Positions 35,797 through 45,022 are shown, counted from the first letter of the stretch. The stretch: 64,000 nucleotides of DNA from Albibacterium bauzanense (GCF_004339765.1 NZ_SMGO01000002.1:620001-684000), one strand, 5' to 3'. Made by a program: numbers and translations. Notes: generated by a model not told the origin, from the sequence alone.

Positions 35797-38700
35797 GTGA
35801 ATATAGCCAGTATCTTAAAACAATTTAAAAGTAATGCCAGTGTAGAAGCTCTGGTGAAAGCTTTACATGCGCCTAATCCTAAAATAGCATTAAAAGGGTT
35901 AATTGGCTCGGCAAATGCTATGGTAGCTATTAGCTCCTATCAGATTCAAGAAAGACCTTACTTGTTTATCCTTCCAGACCATGAAGAAGCCTCCTTCTTT
36001 TTGAGCGATATGGAAAATATATTGGATAGAGGCTTACTTTTCTTTCCATCTTCTTTCCGTAAACCATTTGATTTTACACAAATAGATAGTGCACAGGTTT
36101 TACAGCGTGCCGAAACGTTGAACTCGTTAAACCATGCCAGCGAATTTCCAAGATTAGTAGTTACTTATCCAGAGGCTTTGGCCGAGAAAGTAATTAATCG
36201 TAATGAGCTTGTTAAAAACACATTAGAAATAAAGCAGGATACACAAGTTAATATTGACTTCATTAATGAATTCCTGATAGAATATGATTTTGATCGGGTA
36301 GATTTTGTTTATGAACCAGGTCAATTTGCTATTCGTGGTGGCATTGTTGATATCTTTTCATTCTCTAACGACCTACCCTATCGAATTGAATTCTTTGGAG
36401 ATACCATTGAAAGCATCCGCACATTTGATATAGAAAGCCAACTTTCTGTCAGCAAGATTCATACGGTCACTATTTTGCCCAATGTACAAGCCAAATTTCT
36501 AACAGAAAGCAACATCTCCATTTTAGAGTATATTGATAAAGATTCTGTGCTTTGGTTTAAAGATGTACAGTTTACATTAGATATAATAAAAACTGGTTAC
36601 AAGAAAGCAACTGCACTATGGCAGGCACTTTCTGATCAGGAGAAAGAGCATAATCCTGAATGGATTGACCCTAAGTTCAGTTTTACGACAGAGAAGTTAA
36701 TTGCAGACCTCGTTCAGGAATTTCCGATTATTGAGTTCGGAAAGCAATTCTTTTATACAGCTAATGAAACCATCCATTTTGAACAAAAACCTCAACCTTC
36801 TTTTAATAAAGATTTCAATCTGCTAATCCATCATTTAAAAGAAAGTAAAGAAGCTTCTTTTCAAAATTATATATTCAGCGATTCAGTAAAGCAAACCGAG
36901 CGGCTCTTCTCAATTATAGAAGATCTGGATAAATCGGTCACTTTTACACCCATTAACATTGCCTTGCGACAAGGATTTGTAGACGATAGTCTGAAAATCC
37001 GCGCCTATACCGATCATCAGATATTCGATCGTTACTACAAATACAAGTTAAAAAAAGGTTATACACGTTCGCAAGCGATTACCCTAAAAGAATTACGTGA
37101 TTTAAAAGCAGGCGATTACATTACCCATATTGATCATGGTGTGGGTAAATATGCCGGGCTCGAAAAGATTGAGGTGAATGGTAAGGCTCAGGAAATGATT
37201 CGTTTGGTATATGCCGATAACGATTTATTGTATGTCAATATCAATTCCTTAAACCGGATCTCAAAATATTCTGGTAAAGAAGGTACTGTGCCTAAAATGA
37301 ATAAATTAGGAACCGATACCTGGGAGAAGCTAAAAAAAACTACTAAAAAAAAAGTTAAGGACATTGCCCGTGACCTGATTAAGCTTTATGCACTGCGAAA
37401 AGCTGAAACAGGAAATGCATTTCCTCCAGATACCTATCTTCAAAATGAGCTGGAAGCATCTTTCATTTATGAAGATACCCCCGATCAGGAAAAAGCGACC
37501 ATTGATGTAAAGAGAGATATGGAATCGCCGCATCCGATGGATAGGCTAGTTTGTGGAGATGTGGGCTTTGGAAAGACCGAGGTCGCTATTCGTGCTGCCT
37601 TTAAGGCTGTGGCAGACAGTAAGCAAGTCGCCATTTTAGTTCCAACAACCATTTTAGCCTCACAGCATTATCGAACCTTTATAGATCGATTGAAAGATTT
37701 TCCGGTTACGGTAGATTATATTAACCGCTTTAAAACCTCAAAGCAGATCAAGGAAACCTTAGCCAAATTATCAGAAGGAAAGGTTGATATTATTATCGGT
37801 ACTCACCGTTTGGTTAGTAAAGATGTTAAGTTCAAAGATCTCGGTTTGTTAATTATTGATGAAGAGCAAAAATTTGGTGTATCTGTCAAAGAGAAGCTAA
37901 AGCAGATGCGTGCAAACGTGGATACCTTAACATTAACGGCAACTCCCATTCCTCGTACACTTCATTTTTCATTAATGGGTGCACGCGATCTAAGCATTAT
38001 CAGCACCCCTCCGCCAAACCGGCAATCTGTACAAACAGAGCTTCATGTTTTCAATGAAACGTTAATTCAAGAGGCAGTTTCTTATGAATTAGAAAGATCC
38101 GGACAAGTATTCTTTATTCATAACCGTGTAAATGATTTGGAACAGCTGGGTGGACTGATAAAGAAATTAGTGCCACATGCGCGGATTGGAGTAGCACACG
38201 GGCAATTAGAAGGAGATAAGCTGGAAGATGTAATGCTCAAGTTCATCAACCATGATTTCGATGTACTGGTTGCCACAACTATTATTGAGGCAGGGCTAGA
38301 TATTCCTAATGCAAATACCATTATCATCAACCATGCGCATATGTTTGGTTTAAGTGATCTGCACCAAATGCGTGGGCGTGTTGGTCGTTCCAATAAAAAG
38401 GCCTTCTGTTATTTATTAAGCCCTCCTTTGTCTACCCTTACAAGCGAAGCGCGCAAGCGATTGAGTGCTATTGAAGAGTTCTCTGAATTAGGAAGTGGTT
38501 TTAATGTAGCTATGCGTGATTTGGATATCCGGGGAAGTGGTAATTTATTGGGTGCCGAGCAGAGTGGTTTTATTGCAGAGATTGGGTTTGAGATGTATCA
38601 CAAGATTCTGGATGAAGCCATTCAGGAGTTAAAGGACGAAGAATTTGTTGGCTTATTTAAAGATGAAAAACCAAGAGCCTTTGTTAGTTTCACCCAGGTA

Positions 38701-39135
38701 GATACCGATTTAGAAGTCCACATTCCAAGCGATTATGTTACCAATATTACCGAACGATACAATTTGTATTCAGAGCTTTCTAACTTAGAAAATGAAGAAC
38801 AATTGCTTGCTTTTCAACAACAGCTTCTCGATCGTTTCGGCCCTTTACCAGCCGAGGTAAACGAGCTTTTTAATACTTTACGTTTGCAATGGTATGGAAA
38901 ATCTATTGGCTTTGAAAAGATATCCTATAAGAAGAATGTATTACGTGGTTATTTTGTAAGTGATAAACAATCTCCATATTTTGAGAGTGATCGTTTCGGC
39001 AAGGTATTAGAATTTGTACGAAACAATCCTTCTATCTGCAATCTAAAAGAAGTGAAAGGCACTTTGCGTATTGGCTTTGAGCGCATTTATACCATTAAAC
39101 AAGCCATTGATATATTACAAGAACTCGCTATTTAA
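35797..39135 (+). CDS. mfd: transcription-repair coupling factor
   Basis: 1112 aa from GTG 35797, chosen because a -7 promoter element ends at 35788 and the residues upstream do not look conserved. Mfd removes RNA polymerase stalled at DNA damage and recruits UvrA. Domains in order: UvrB-like N-terminus (about 1-300), the RNA-polymerase-interacting CarD-like domain (AGDYITHIDHGVGKYAGLE, about 438-500), the SF2 translocase with Walker A GDVGFGKT at 587-594 and DEEQ at 688-691, motif VI QMRGRVGRS, and the C-terminal TRCF domain. A DUF3820 gene overlaps its stop by one base (TAATG). Confidence 0.95.
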   Translation: MNIASILKQFKSNASVEALVKALHAPNPKIALKGLIGSANAMVAISSYQIQERPYLFILPDHEEASFFLSDMENILDRGLLFFPSSFRKPFDFTQIDSAQVLQRAETLNSLNHASEFPRLVVTYPEALAEKVINRNELVKNTLEIKQDTQVNIDFINEFLIEYDFDRVDFVYEPGQFAIRGGIVDIFSFSNDLPYRIEFFGDTIESIRTFDIESQLSVSKIHTVTILPNVQAKFLTESNISILEYIDKDSVLWFKDVQFTLDIIKTGYKKATALWQALSDQEKEHNPEWIDPKFSFTTEKLIADLVQEFPIIEFGKQFFYTANETIHFEQKPQPSFNKDFNLLIHHLKESKEASFQNYIFSDSVKQTERLFSIIEDLDKSVTFTPINIALRQGFVDDSLKIRAYTDHQIFDRYYKYKLKKGYTRSQAITLKELRDLKAGDYITHIDHGVGKYAGLEKIEVNGKAQEMIRLVYADNDLLYVNINSLNRISKYSGKEGTVPKMNKLGTDTWEKLKKTTKKKVKDIARDLIKLYALRKAETGNAFPPDTYLQNELEASFIYEDTPDQEKATIDVKRDMESPHPMDRLVCGDVGFGKTEVAIRAAFKAVADSKQVAILVPTTILASQHYRTFIDRLKDFPVTVDYINRFKTSKQIKETLAKLSEGKVDIIIGTHRLVSKDVKFKDLGLLIIDEEQKFGVSVKEKLKQMRANVDTLTLTATPIPRTLHFSLMGARDLSIISTPPPNRQSVQTELHVFNETLIQEAVSYELERSGQVFFIHNRVNDLEQLGGLIKKLVPHARIGVAHGQLEGDKLEDVMLKFINHDFDVLVATTIIEAGLDIPNANTIIINHAHMFGLSDLHQMRGRVGRSNKKAFCYLLSPPLSTLTSEARKRLSAIEEFSELGSGFNVAMRDLDIRGSGNLLGAEQSGFIAEIGFEMYHKILDEAIQELKDEEFVGLFKDEKPRAFVSFTQVDTDLEVHIPSDYVTNITERYNLYSELSNLENEEQLLAFQQQLLDRFGPLPAEVNELFNTLRLQWYGKSIGFEKISYKKNVLRGYFVSDKQSPYFESDRFGKVLEFVRNNPSICNLKEVKGTLRIGFERIYTIKQAIDILQELAI

Positions 39136-39347
39136 TGGACTCTGAAATTCTTCTCGCACTGGTCAAAACCACTATGCCCTTTGGCAAATACAAAGATCGC
39201 TATATCTGCAATTTGCCAGAGTCTTATCTCGTCTGGTTTCATTCACAAGGTTTCCCTCCCGGAAAGCTGGGAATCTTATTAGGCACCATGTATGAAATTA
39301 AGCTAAATGGCTTAGAATACCTGCTTGATCCCTTAAAAAAACGTTAA
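39135..39347 (+). CDS. DUF3820 family protein
   Basis: 70 aa. The motif MPFGKYKDRYICNLPESYLVW is the core of the DUF3820 family, small proteins resembling the QueT-like 'MPFGKYKG..L.DLPEDYL.W' pattern often linked to exonuclease-like or helicase genes. No signal or membrane segment. The ATG shares one base with the mfd stop (TAATG), so translational coupling with mfd is likely. It ends convergent with the DUF2461 gene with a 4-bp overlap of the stop codons. Molecular function unknown. Confidence 0.8.
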   Translation: MDSEILLALVKTTMPFGKYKDRYICNLPESYLVWFHSQGFPPGKLGILLGTMYEIKLNGLEYLLDPLKKR

Positions 39348-40015
39348 TCTTCCTGATCAACCGCTTCATAAAGAAATTCCAAAAAGGGTTGTAGTCCTGA
39401 AAAGATCTTCAATATTTCTTCGTCAGCGCGGTTGCTTAGTAAAACTTTGTCTTCAATGAAATGGCTTGCCGTAAAGCTTTTTAGTCGTAAAAATTCAATA
39501 TCAGGATGATCAACAAGATAACCACTTGGTGCTTTCTTTAATTTATCCTCTTGATCAAGAGTAACCGTGCTTTTAAAAGTAGGGTCGTTGATGATAGCAT
39601 TAAACTTCTCACTATTATAATCTATTTCCTGGCGGATTGCTGCTAGCTCTTCTTTATCCGGATGCCATAATCCGGCAGTAACAAAACTTTTTCCAGGTTG
39701 AATATGAACATAATAACCCGGTAAATTGGTGGTTCTTCCATGAGTAGAATAGGCAGAAGAAAAATAATCCTTATAGGGTGTTTTATCTTTGCTAAATCGG
39801 ATATCCCTATAAATCCTAAATACACATTTCGAAACAGGCATATCTTCCGGAACCCGTTTGTCAATACTCGATAAACCTGTTAAAATAAGCTGGGCGAATT
39901 CAATGAAATTCTGTCGGGCTCTTTCATAGGTTTCTTTATTATCTTGAAACCATTCTCGATTGTTATTTTCTTTTAAAGCTCTTAAAAAGTCGAAAGTACT
40001 TGACGGAACGTTCAT
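39344..40015 (-). CDS. DUF2461 family protein
   Basis: 223 aa cytoplasmic protein. It shows the DUF2461 hallmarks: FLRALKENNNREWFQDNKETYERAR near the start (split over two helices), then PVSKCVFRIYRDIRFSKDKTPYKDYFS, and PGYYVHIQPGKSFVTAGLWHP. The family is common in Bacteroidota and elsewhere; its function is unknown. It is divergent from the gene at 40035 (19 bp between the starts) and converges with the DUF3820 gene. Confidence 0.85.
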   Translation of the reverse strand: MNVPSSTFDFLRALKENNNREWFQDNKETYERARQNFIEFAQLILTGLSSIDKRVPEDMPVSKCVFRIYRDIRFSKDKTPYKDYFSSAYSTHGRTTNLPGYYVHIQPGKSFVTAGLWHPDKEELAAIRQEIDYNSEKFNAIINDPTFKSTVTLDQEDKLKKAPSGYLVDHPDIEFLRLKSFTASHFIEDKVLLSNRADEEILKIFSGLQPFLEFLYEAVDQED

Positions 40016-40034
40016 TTTTATATAAGTTTAATTC

Positions 40035-40709
40035 ATGGATCATTTACACCACGTGCTTTCTTCAACAGCCATTGACTCAACAAGCACAATTGAAGTTGAA
40101 GAAGGGTTCGTTACAGCCGCTAAGTTAATTCTTTTAGATTATAAGCTTGTTGCAGGAGACACAGATTTTGAAGTTCTTGAACTAGAATTTTATTTCTATC
40201 AGAAGAATATTCATCCCGATCCATATTCCCACGCCTTTCAATATCCCAATCGGGTTGTTGCAAAAATGTCTGTTACAGGCTCCTGGTATTTCCACCGTTT
40301 TATTGGAATTGAGAAATATACCCATACGCGCAGAGGGCTTGATTTAACCTATGGCAGTGGTGCACATGAAGCCTATGGCGGTTTATTAATTCGTTCTGTA
40401 AAAAGAGAATACGATGGAAAGGTTATCTCCGGGCCATCGAATGTGGTTTCCTATGTATTAGATGCAGCCAATGATCCAGAAGGAATTCAGAAACTTGCTT
40501 TTAATTTGGAAGAGGGCATGGCCTTTCGAAAAGATTCAGTAATCAGATGGGTTCCGCGTGAGAAGCCTCTTTCAATCCCTTTATTTAGAACGAAACGTCA
40601 GGGCTTAGGTGATAAGAATCCCTTTTACCGCGATAAAGAATTCCGGTTCTTCTCTGACCTTTCTGTTATTAAAAAAGGCAAAGGTTTTCACTACAGCCCA
40701 TTAAATTAG
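40035..40709 (+). CDS. conserved hypothetical, possibly 3-methyladenine-glycosylase-like fold
   Basis: 224 aa, no signal or membrane segment. Residues about 25-140 run in an order reminiscent of the Mpg/AAG alkyladenine glycosylase fold: a strand with a glutamate pattern (VLELEFYFYQ), HPDPYSHAF, GSWYFHRF, GLDLTYGSG and GGLLIRSVKRE followed by ISGPSNVVSY. The typical AAG active-site Glu in VETEAY is replaced by the related ELEFYF segment. The similarity is weak and from memory; the protein could belong to another family. Its stop overlaps the stop of the toxin-like relic on the other strand. Confidence 0.55.
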   Translation: MDHLHHVLSSTAIDSTSTIEVEEGFVTAAKLILLDYKLVAGDTDFEVLELEFYFYQKNIHPDPYSHAFQYPNRVVAKMSVTGSWYFHRFIGIEKYTHTRRGLDLTYGSGAHEAYGGLLIRSVKREYDGKVISGPSNVVSYVLDAANDPEGIQKLAFNLEEGMAFRKDSVIRWVPREKPLSIPLFRTKRQGLGDKNPFYRDKEFRFFSDLSVIKKGKGFHYSPLN

Positions 40710-40810
40710 TTAGCTACAACTTCTGGTCTACCAATACCTTTTTGTGGGTTATCTGCAAGTTCCTGAAATATTTTTTCTAGAGTTCTAATAGTCCCTTCGT
40801 CAGTTCCAGA
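40706..40810 (-). pseudogene. YoeB-like toxin relic overlapping the 3' end of cdsA
   Basis: In a minus-strand frame different from cdsA, 34 codons from 40810 to a TAA at 40708-40706 read SGTDEGTIRTLEKIFQEL and then ADNPQKGIGRPEVVAN. This resembles the middle of YoeB/Txe toxins (SG-x-x-x-x-I-x-K-I-x-x-L-x-x-L-x-x-x-P-x-x-G-x-G-x-P-E). There is no start codon: a stop lies about 11 codons upstream inside cdsA. The C-terminal RNase part of the toxin (the WSRRI and HRLVY region) is missing. It may be a decayed toxin fragment that supplied the last codons and stop of cdsA. The match is short and judged by eye. Confidence 0.35.
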
Positions 40811-41625
40811 AACAGATAAACCAGCGGTGCTGCTAAAAGCAAACCATCAAAGCGATCCAGTAAACCACCGTGTCCTGGTAAAATATTCCCAGAATCTTTG
40901 ATGTTGTAGCTCCTCTTTAGCATGGATTCAACCAAATCGCCATAGGTACCAAAAACTACAATAATCATCGAACTAACCAACCATTGCCAAGGTGCAATCC
41001 CTATGTAAAAGCGTGAAAGAATAAAAGAAGCAATACCACTAATAATTAAACCGCCTAAAGCTCCTTCCCATGTTTTCTTGGGTGAATGACGCTCAAATAA
41101 TTTAGTTTTCCCAAAAGCATTTCCAGCCAGATAGGCTCCTGTATCGCTTGCCCATAGCATAATTAGAAAACCCAAAGGATATTGGAAGTTATAAGCTCCT
41201 TCTATAAAACCCAGTTGAAAAAAGAATAGAAAAGGTAATACAGCAAAGATTATCCCCAAAAAAGTGAACGCAATATTGCTAAAGGGGTTTTCTTGTTTTC
41301 GAAATAGCTCCAACCAGAATATCAGTGTTATAAAAGGAATGCTATATAACAATATGGAAAATGAAGCTCCGCGTAAATGGATTAAAACTAAGGTAATAAA
41401 TAAAACAGCACTCAAAGCAAGACCTGCCCAGCGGTTAGCTTGCACAGATCCTGTTTTATCTCCTTTTAAGCTATTCCCTCCAGCGGTATTGATAATGCGA
41501 TAGAACTCATCGAGGCCAAATAAGCTGACCAAGAAAAAGAAAACAGCAAATACCCAGGGTCCCAAAAGGGTAGACGCCACCATGACGATTACAAATAAAA
41601 CTCCGGTTATCGCTCTTGTTTTCAT
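40777..41625 (-). CDS. cdsA: phosphatidate cytidylyltransferase
   Basis: 282 aa membrane enzyme making CDP-diacylglycerol from phosphatidate and CTP. About seven membrane segments, and the C-terminal signature S-x(2)-K-R-x(3)-I-K-D-x(5)-P-G-H-G-G-x(2)-D-R-x-D is intact (SMLKRSYNIKDSGNILPGHG then GLLDRFDGLL). The start ATG overlaps the stop of the DUF2007 gene (ATGA), so it is the last gene of a CPBP-DUF2007-cdsA operon. Its last ten codons overlap, in another frame, the YoeB-like relic; the native C-terminus may have been rewritten there. Confidence 0.93.
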   Translation of the reverse strand: MKTRAITGVLFVIVMVASTLLGPWVFAVFFFLVSLFGLDEFYRIINTAGGNSLKGDKTGSVQANRWAGLALSAVLFITLVLIHLRGASFSILLYSIPFITLIFWLELFRKQENPFSNIAFTFLGIIFAVLPFLFFFQLGFIEGAYNFQYPLGFLIMLWASDTGAYLAGNAFGKTKLFERHSPKKTWEGALGGLIISGIASFILSRFYIGIAPWQWLVSSMIIVVFGTYGDLVESMLKRSYNIKDSGNILPGHGGLLDRFDGLLLAAPLVYLFLELTKGLLEL

Positions 41626-41843
41626 TCTGTTTCGGTTCCTGGTTCTGACATCTCCTCAATGATTGCCAGGGCCGCAGCCTCATCATCATCGTGTGTATAA
41701 AGTTCAATTTGCCCGAAACGATATGATGAATCTTGCTTATTCATAATTACTGCAGCAATATTGTTTTCATCCAAAGCCTGACGTATCAGTTCGATCCGAA
41801 AGAAATCAGTTGTTACGTAAATCTTTTTCCAGTCTTTTTCCAT
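41622..41843 (-). CDS. DUF2007-type putative signal-transducing protein
   Basis: 73 aa. A ferredoxin-like small domain: MEKDWKKIYVTTDFFRIEL, then IRQALDENNIAAVIMNKQDSS and a C-terminal helix DDDEAAALAIIEEM. This is the DUF2007 (GlnB-like fold) pattern, with alternating strands and helices and no catalytic residues. It overlaps cdsA by 4 bp (ATGA) and the CPBP gene by 1 bp (TAATG), so the three are co-translated. The role in that operon is unknown. Confidence 0.8.
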   Translation of the reverse strand: MEKDWKKIYVTTDFFRIELIRQALDENNIAAVIMNKQDSSYRFGQIELYTHDDDEAAALAIIEEMSEPGTETE

Positions 41844-42814
41844 TAGGATAGGTTTTGAATTGTATTCGTTTCTATGTTTTGTGTTTTACTTAATTTCCAG
41901 AATCGGTAGATAAAAAATGCAAGAAAGAAAGCACTAACAATATAAAAGCTCCAGTGAGGGATTCCTTCATTGTTAATCTCTTCAAAGCTTTTACCTTGTT
42001 TCAACATGACAAAGGTATAAATAACCGCGGCGGCATTGTTTATAAAGTGAGCAATTATAGGTAGCCAGATACTTTTGCCCCAATAAAGCATATATCCAAA
42101 TACGGCACCCATTAACATACGTGGTATAAAACCATAAAATTGAATATGAATGGCACTAAAAAGGATGGCTGAAATCCATATAGCAACATGAATGTTATTT
42201 GTCCATCGATGAAATATAGGCTGCAAACAACCTCTGAAAATTAATTCCTCTCCGATCCCCGGAATTAAAGCAATCATAAAGAGGTTAAACAGTAAACCCG
42301 AAATAGAGCTTGTAAACAAGAGCTTCTCAGTTAATTGTTTCATCTCTAGCTCCTTATCCTTCATCCAATTTTCCATATCAGATAGAAAATCTGGCAATTG
42401 CATTTGTTGGTTTACAAGAGAAGTAAGTTCAAGAAAGGGACTGGATACCAACATAATCACGACGGCAATGATCATAAGCCGTTTCGGATTAGGGATGGAG
42501 AAATTCAAGTATTGAGTTCTATTTCTTTCAATATATTTTAAAAGCAAAGCCGGTATAACAAATGTTCCTATGCTTGATAAGGTTTGGAAAAGTTTAAGAA
42601 AATTCAGACCTGTACTGGTATCTCCGGTCATTAAACTGGTTAGGTTTCCTAATAATCCTGGTCCGTATAAAACAACTCCGATCAAAAAAGCCAGTAGCGA
42701 AAATACCAAAGAAGACACCACAATAAGCAGCAATAGATAGATTAAAGACACTATCGGGTGATTTTCAGGATATTTGTAGGTAAAGCCTTCTGAATTTTCG
42801 TAAATTTGCGACAT
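41843..42814 (-). CDS. CPBP family intramembrane metalloprotease
   Basis: 323 aa from ATG 42814; an upstream in-frame TTG (42844) would add ten residues. About eight membrane segments. The abortive-infection/CAAX protease motif EExxxR is GEELIFRG (E189, E190, R194), followed by a second motif with FxxxHxxF-like LFSAIHIQFYGF and the third HFINNAAAV. These are glutamate-based intramembrane proteases; substrates are unknown and some are inactive scaffolds, but the key residues here are intact. First gene of the CPBP-DUF2007-cdsA operon and divergent from dusB. Confidence 0.85.
   Translation of the reverse strand: MSQIYENSEGFTYKYPENHPIVSLIYLLLLIVVSSLVFSLLAFLIGVVLYGPGLLGNLTSLMTGDTSTGLNFLKLFQTLSSIGTFVIPALLLKYIERNRTQYLNFSIPNPKRLMIIAVVIMLVSSPFLELTSLVNQQMQLPDFLSDMENWMKDKELEMKQLTEKLLFTSSISGLLFNLFMIALIPGIGEELIFRGCLQPIFHRWTNNIHVAIWISAILFSAIHIQFYGFIPRMLMGAVFGYMLYWGKSIWLPIIAHFINNAAAVIYTFVMLKQGKSFEEINNEGIPHWSFYIVSAFFLAFFIYRFWKLSKTQNIETNTIQNLS
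42801..42808 (+). promoter_or_regulatory. -7 element of dusB
   Basis: TAAATTTG matches TAnnTTTG; a TTTG box occurs 24 nt further upstream (42773-42776), slightly wide. Transcription would start about 40 nt before the ATG at 42853. The element lies inside the 5' end of the divergent CPBP gene. Confidence 0.4.
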
Positions 42815-42852
42815 TGTTTTAGAGATTAAAAAAATCTGGCTCAAGATAGGGA

Positions 42853-43851
42853 ATGTCTGTTAAGATTGGAAATATAGATTTAGGAGAGTTTCCATTGTTG
42901 TTAGCACCAATGGAAGATGTAAGTGATCCACCTTTTCGCTTTGTTTGTAAACAAAACGGGGTGGATATGATGTATACAGAGTTTATTTCTTCTGAGGGAC
43001 TTATTCGCGATGCTGCCAAGAGCCGTCAAAAGTTAGATATCTTCGAATACGAACGCCCTATCGGTATTCAAATCTTTGGAAGCGAGATAGAAACTATGCG
43101 CGAGGCCACTGCAATCGCCAGTCAGGCCGGCCCAGATTTAATCGATATCAATTACGGATGCCCGGTAAAACAGGTAGCTTGTCGCGGTGCTGGTGCTAGC
43201 CTCTTACAAGATATTGATAAGATGGTTGCTATGACAAAAGCCGTGATAGAATCAACCCATTTACCAGTTACTGTTAAAACCCGCTTAGGCTGGGATGATA
43301 ATACTAAAAATGTTGATGAGGTTGCTGAGCGATTACAAGATATTGGTATCCAGGCATTGAGTATTCATGGCCGCACGCGTGCACAAATGTATAAAGGGCA
43401 GGCAGATTGGTCCATGATCCGTGATGTTAAACGCAATCCGCGCATTAAGATCCCTATTTTTGGTAACGGTGATATCGACAGCTTAGAAAAAGCAGCAGCC
43501 TGGAGAATGGAGTATGAGGTAGATGGCATTATGATTGGGCGGGCATCCATCGGTTACCCTTGGATATTTCGTGAGATCAAGCATTTTTTCAATACGGGCG
43601 AGCGTTTAGCAGAACCAACTATTACCGAACGGGTTGATACCTGTCGTATCCATCTTCAAAAATCCATTGAATGGAAAGGCCCCAAAACTGGTATTTTTGA
43701 AATGCGCCGTCATTATGCCAATTATTTCAAAGGCATTCCTCATTTTAAAGAATACCGCATGAAATTGGTTAAGCTTGATCAGCTTTCAGATATTGAAGAG
43801 GTTTTGAGTGAGATAGAATCTAATTTTGCTAATTTGGAAGCCATTTATTAA
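42853..43851 (+). CDS. dusB: tRNA-dihydrouridine synthase B
   Basis: 332 aa FMN-dependent enzyme reducing uridine in the tRNA D-loop. TIM-barrel hallmarks: LLLAPMEDVSDPPFR, INYGCPVKQVACRGAGASLL with the catalytic Cys after GCP, VTVKTRLGWDD, and IHGRTRAQMYKGQADW. The FMN phosphate loop is GNGDIDS and the C-terminal GIMIGRASIGYPWIF is complete. apaG follows after 20 bp on the same strand. Length and motifs fit the DusB subfamily. Confidence 0.95.
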   Translation: MSVKIGNIDLGEFPLLLAPMEDVSDPPFRFVCKQNGVDMMYTEFISSEGLIRDAAKSRQKLDIFEYERPIGIQIFGSEIETMREATAIASQAGPDLIDINYGCPVKQVACRGAGASLLQDIDKMVAMTKAVIESTHLPVTVKTRLGWDDNTKNVDEVAERLQDIGIQALSIHGRTRAQMYKGQADWSMIRDVKRNPRIKIPIFGNGDIDSLEKAAAWRMEYEVDGIMIGRASIGYPWIFREIKHFFNTGERLAEPTITERVDTCRIHLQKSIEWKGPKTGIFEMRRHYANYFKGIPHFKEYRMKLVKLDQLSDIEEVLSEIESNFANLEAIY

Positions 43852-43871
43852 CTTGGTAAAAATTGCAATGA

Positions 43872-44258
43872 ATGATTACACAAATTACAGATGGTGTTAA
43901 AGTTACTGTAGAAACAGTTTACCAATCGGAATACTCAAATCCGGGGAACGACCATTTTATGTTTGCCTATCACATTACAATCGAGAATTTAGGTCCGCAC
44001 AGCATTCAGTTATTACGCAGACACTGGCTTATCTATGACTCTAGTGGAACCAAGCGCGAAATAGATGGTGAAGGAGTGGTAGGTCTTCAACCTATTATCC
44101 CGCCAGGCGAACAGCACGATTATGTATCGGGATGTAATCTAAAGAGTGAGATGGGTTATATGGAAGGAAGCTATCAAATGCTTCGTGAAATAGACGGAAC
44201 TGTGTTTGATGTCAACATCCCACGCTTTGATTTGGTTGCTCCTTTCCGAATGAATTAG
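43872..44258 (+). CDS. apaG: ApaG domain protein
   Basis: 128 aa, full-length ApaG. A single beta-sandwich (fibronectin III-like): VTVETVYQSEYSNPGNDHF, then RRHWLIYDSSGTKREIDG with the conserved GEGVVGLQPIIPPGE motif and MEGSYQML. The family binds phosphate-containing ligands and was linked to cobalt/magnesium tolerance and Ap4A metabolism in enterobacteria. It follows dusB by 20 bp and overlaps the stop of the convergent xth by 4 bp. Confidence 0.93.
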   Translation: MITQITDGVKVTVETVYQSEYSNPGNDHFMFAYHITIENLGPHSIQLLRRHWLIYDSSGTKREIDGEGVVGLQPIIPPGEQHDYVSGCNLKSEMGYMEGSYQMLREIDGTVFDVNIPRFDLVAPFRMN

Positions 44259-45022
44259 AAAGACATTTCTAAAAGTACCGGACAATGGTCTGAATGCAAA
44301 GCATCTTTTAAAATTACCGATCGCTTAATTTTATCACTCAATTGTTGGCTCACCATATTATAATCAATACGCCAGCCTAAATTCTTAGCTCGCGCATTTG
44401 CCCGATAGCTCCACCAGGTATAATGATGTGGATCGGGGTTTAAAAACCGGAAAGAATCTACATACCCCGAACTAATAAAACCTTCCATCCATTCGCGTTC
44501 TTGAGGTAAGAACCCAGAAGAATTTGCATTCGATTTAGGATTATGAATATCAATTGCCCGGTGACAAATATTATAATCACCTGAAACAATCAGGTTAGGA
44601 ATATCAGTTAATAGCTTATTGCTATATTGTTGAAAGTCATCTAAAAAGCGATACTTAAATTCCTGACGCAGATCTCCACTTGAACCAGAAGGGAAATAAG
44701 CACTAATAACAGAGAATTCATCAAAATCTGCCCTAATTATCCTTCCTTCTTTATCATAATCGCTTTCACCACAGCCATATTCAACATGCTTCGGACTTTT
44801 TCTGGTCAGAATAGCCGTACCACTGTAACCTTTCTTTTCTGCAGGATACCAATAATGCTCATAGCCTAATTGCTCAATTAGCAACAGATCCACCAATTGA
44901 TCAGGAGAAGCCTTGATTTCTTGCAAGCAAATTACATCTGCATCGGTTGCTTTTACCCAAGCCAACCAATCTTTGCGCATAGCTGCCCGGATACCATTTA
45001 CATTATAAGTAACTATCTTCAT
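44255..45022 (-). CDS. xth: exodeoxyribonuclease III (AP endonuclease)
   Basis: 255 aa, EEP-fold DNA repair nuclease. MKIVTYNVNGIRAAM at the start, catalytic Glu in CLQEIKASPDQL, Asp/Asn pair in SGDYNICHRAIDIHNPKS, and the C-terminal SDHCPVLLEM with catalytic D-H. It also has RIDYNMVS before it. Cuts abasic sites and trims 3' ends. Its ATG overlaps the stop of the upstream cyclophilin gene (ATGA), so the two are translationally coupled. No signal peptide, unlike the EEP protein at 55.7 kb. Confidence 0.94.
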   Translation of the reverse strand: MKIVTYNVNGIRAAMRKDWLAWVKATDADVICLQEIKASPDQLVDLLLIEQLGYEHYWYPAEKKGYSGTAILTRKSPKHVEYGCGESDYDKEGRIIRADFDEFSVISAYFPSGSSGDLRQEFKYRFLDDFQQYSNKLLTDIPNLIVSGDYNICHRAIDIHNPKSNANSSGFLPQEREWMEGFISSGYVDSFRFLNPDPHHYTWWSYRANARAKNLGWRIDYNMVSQQLSDKIKRSVILKDALHSDHCPVLLEMSF

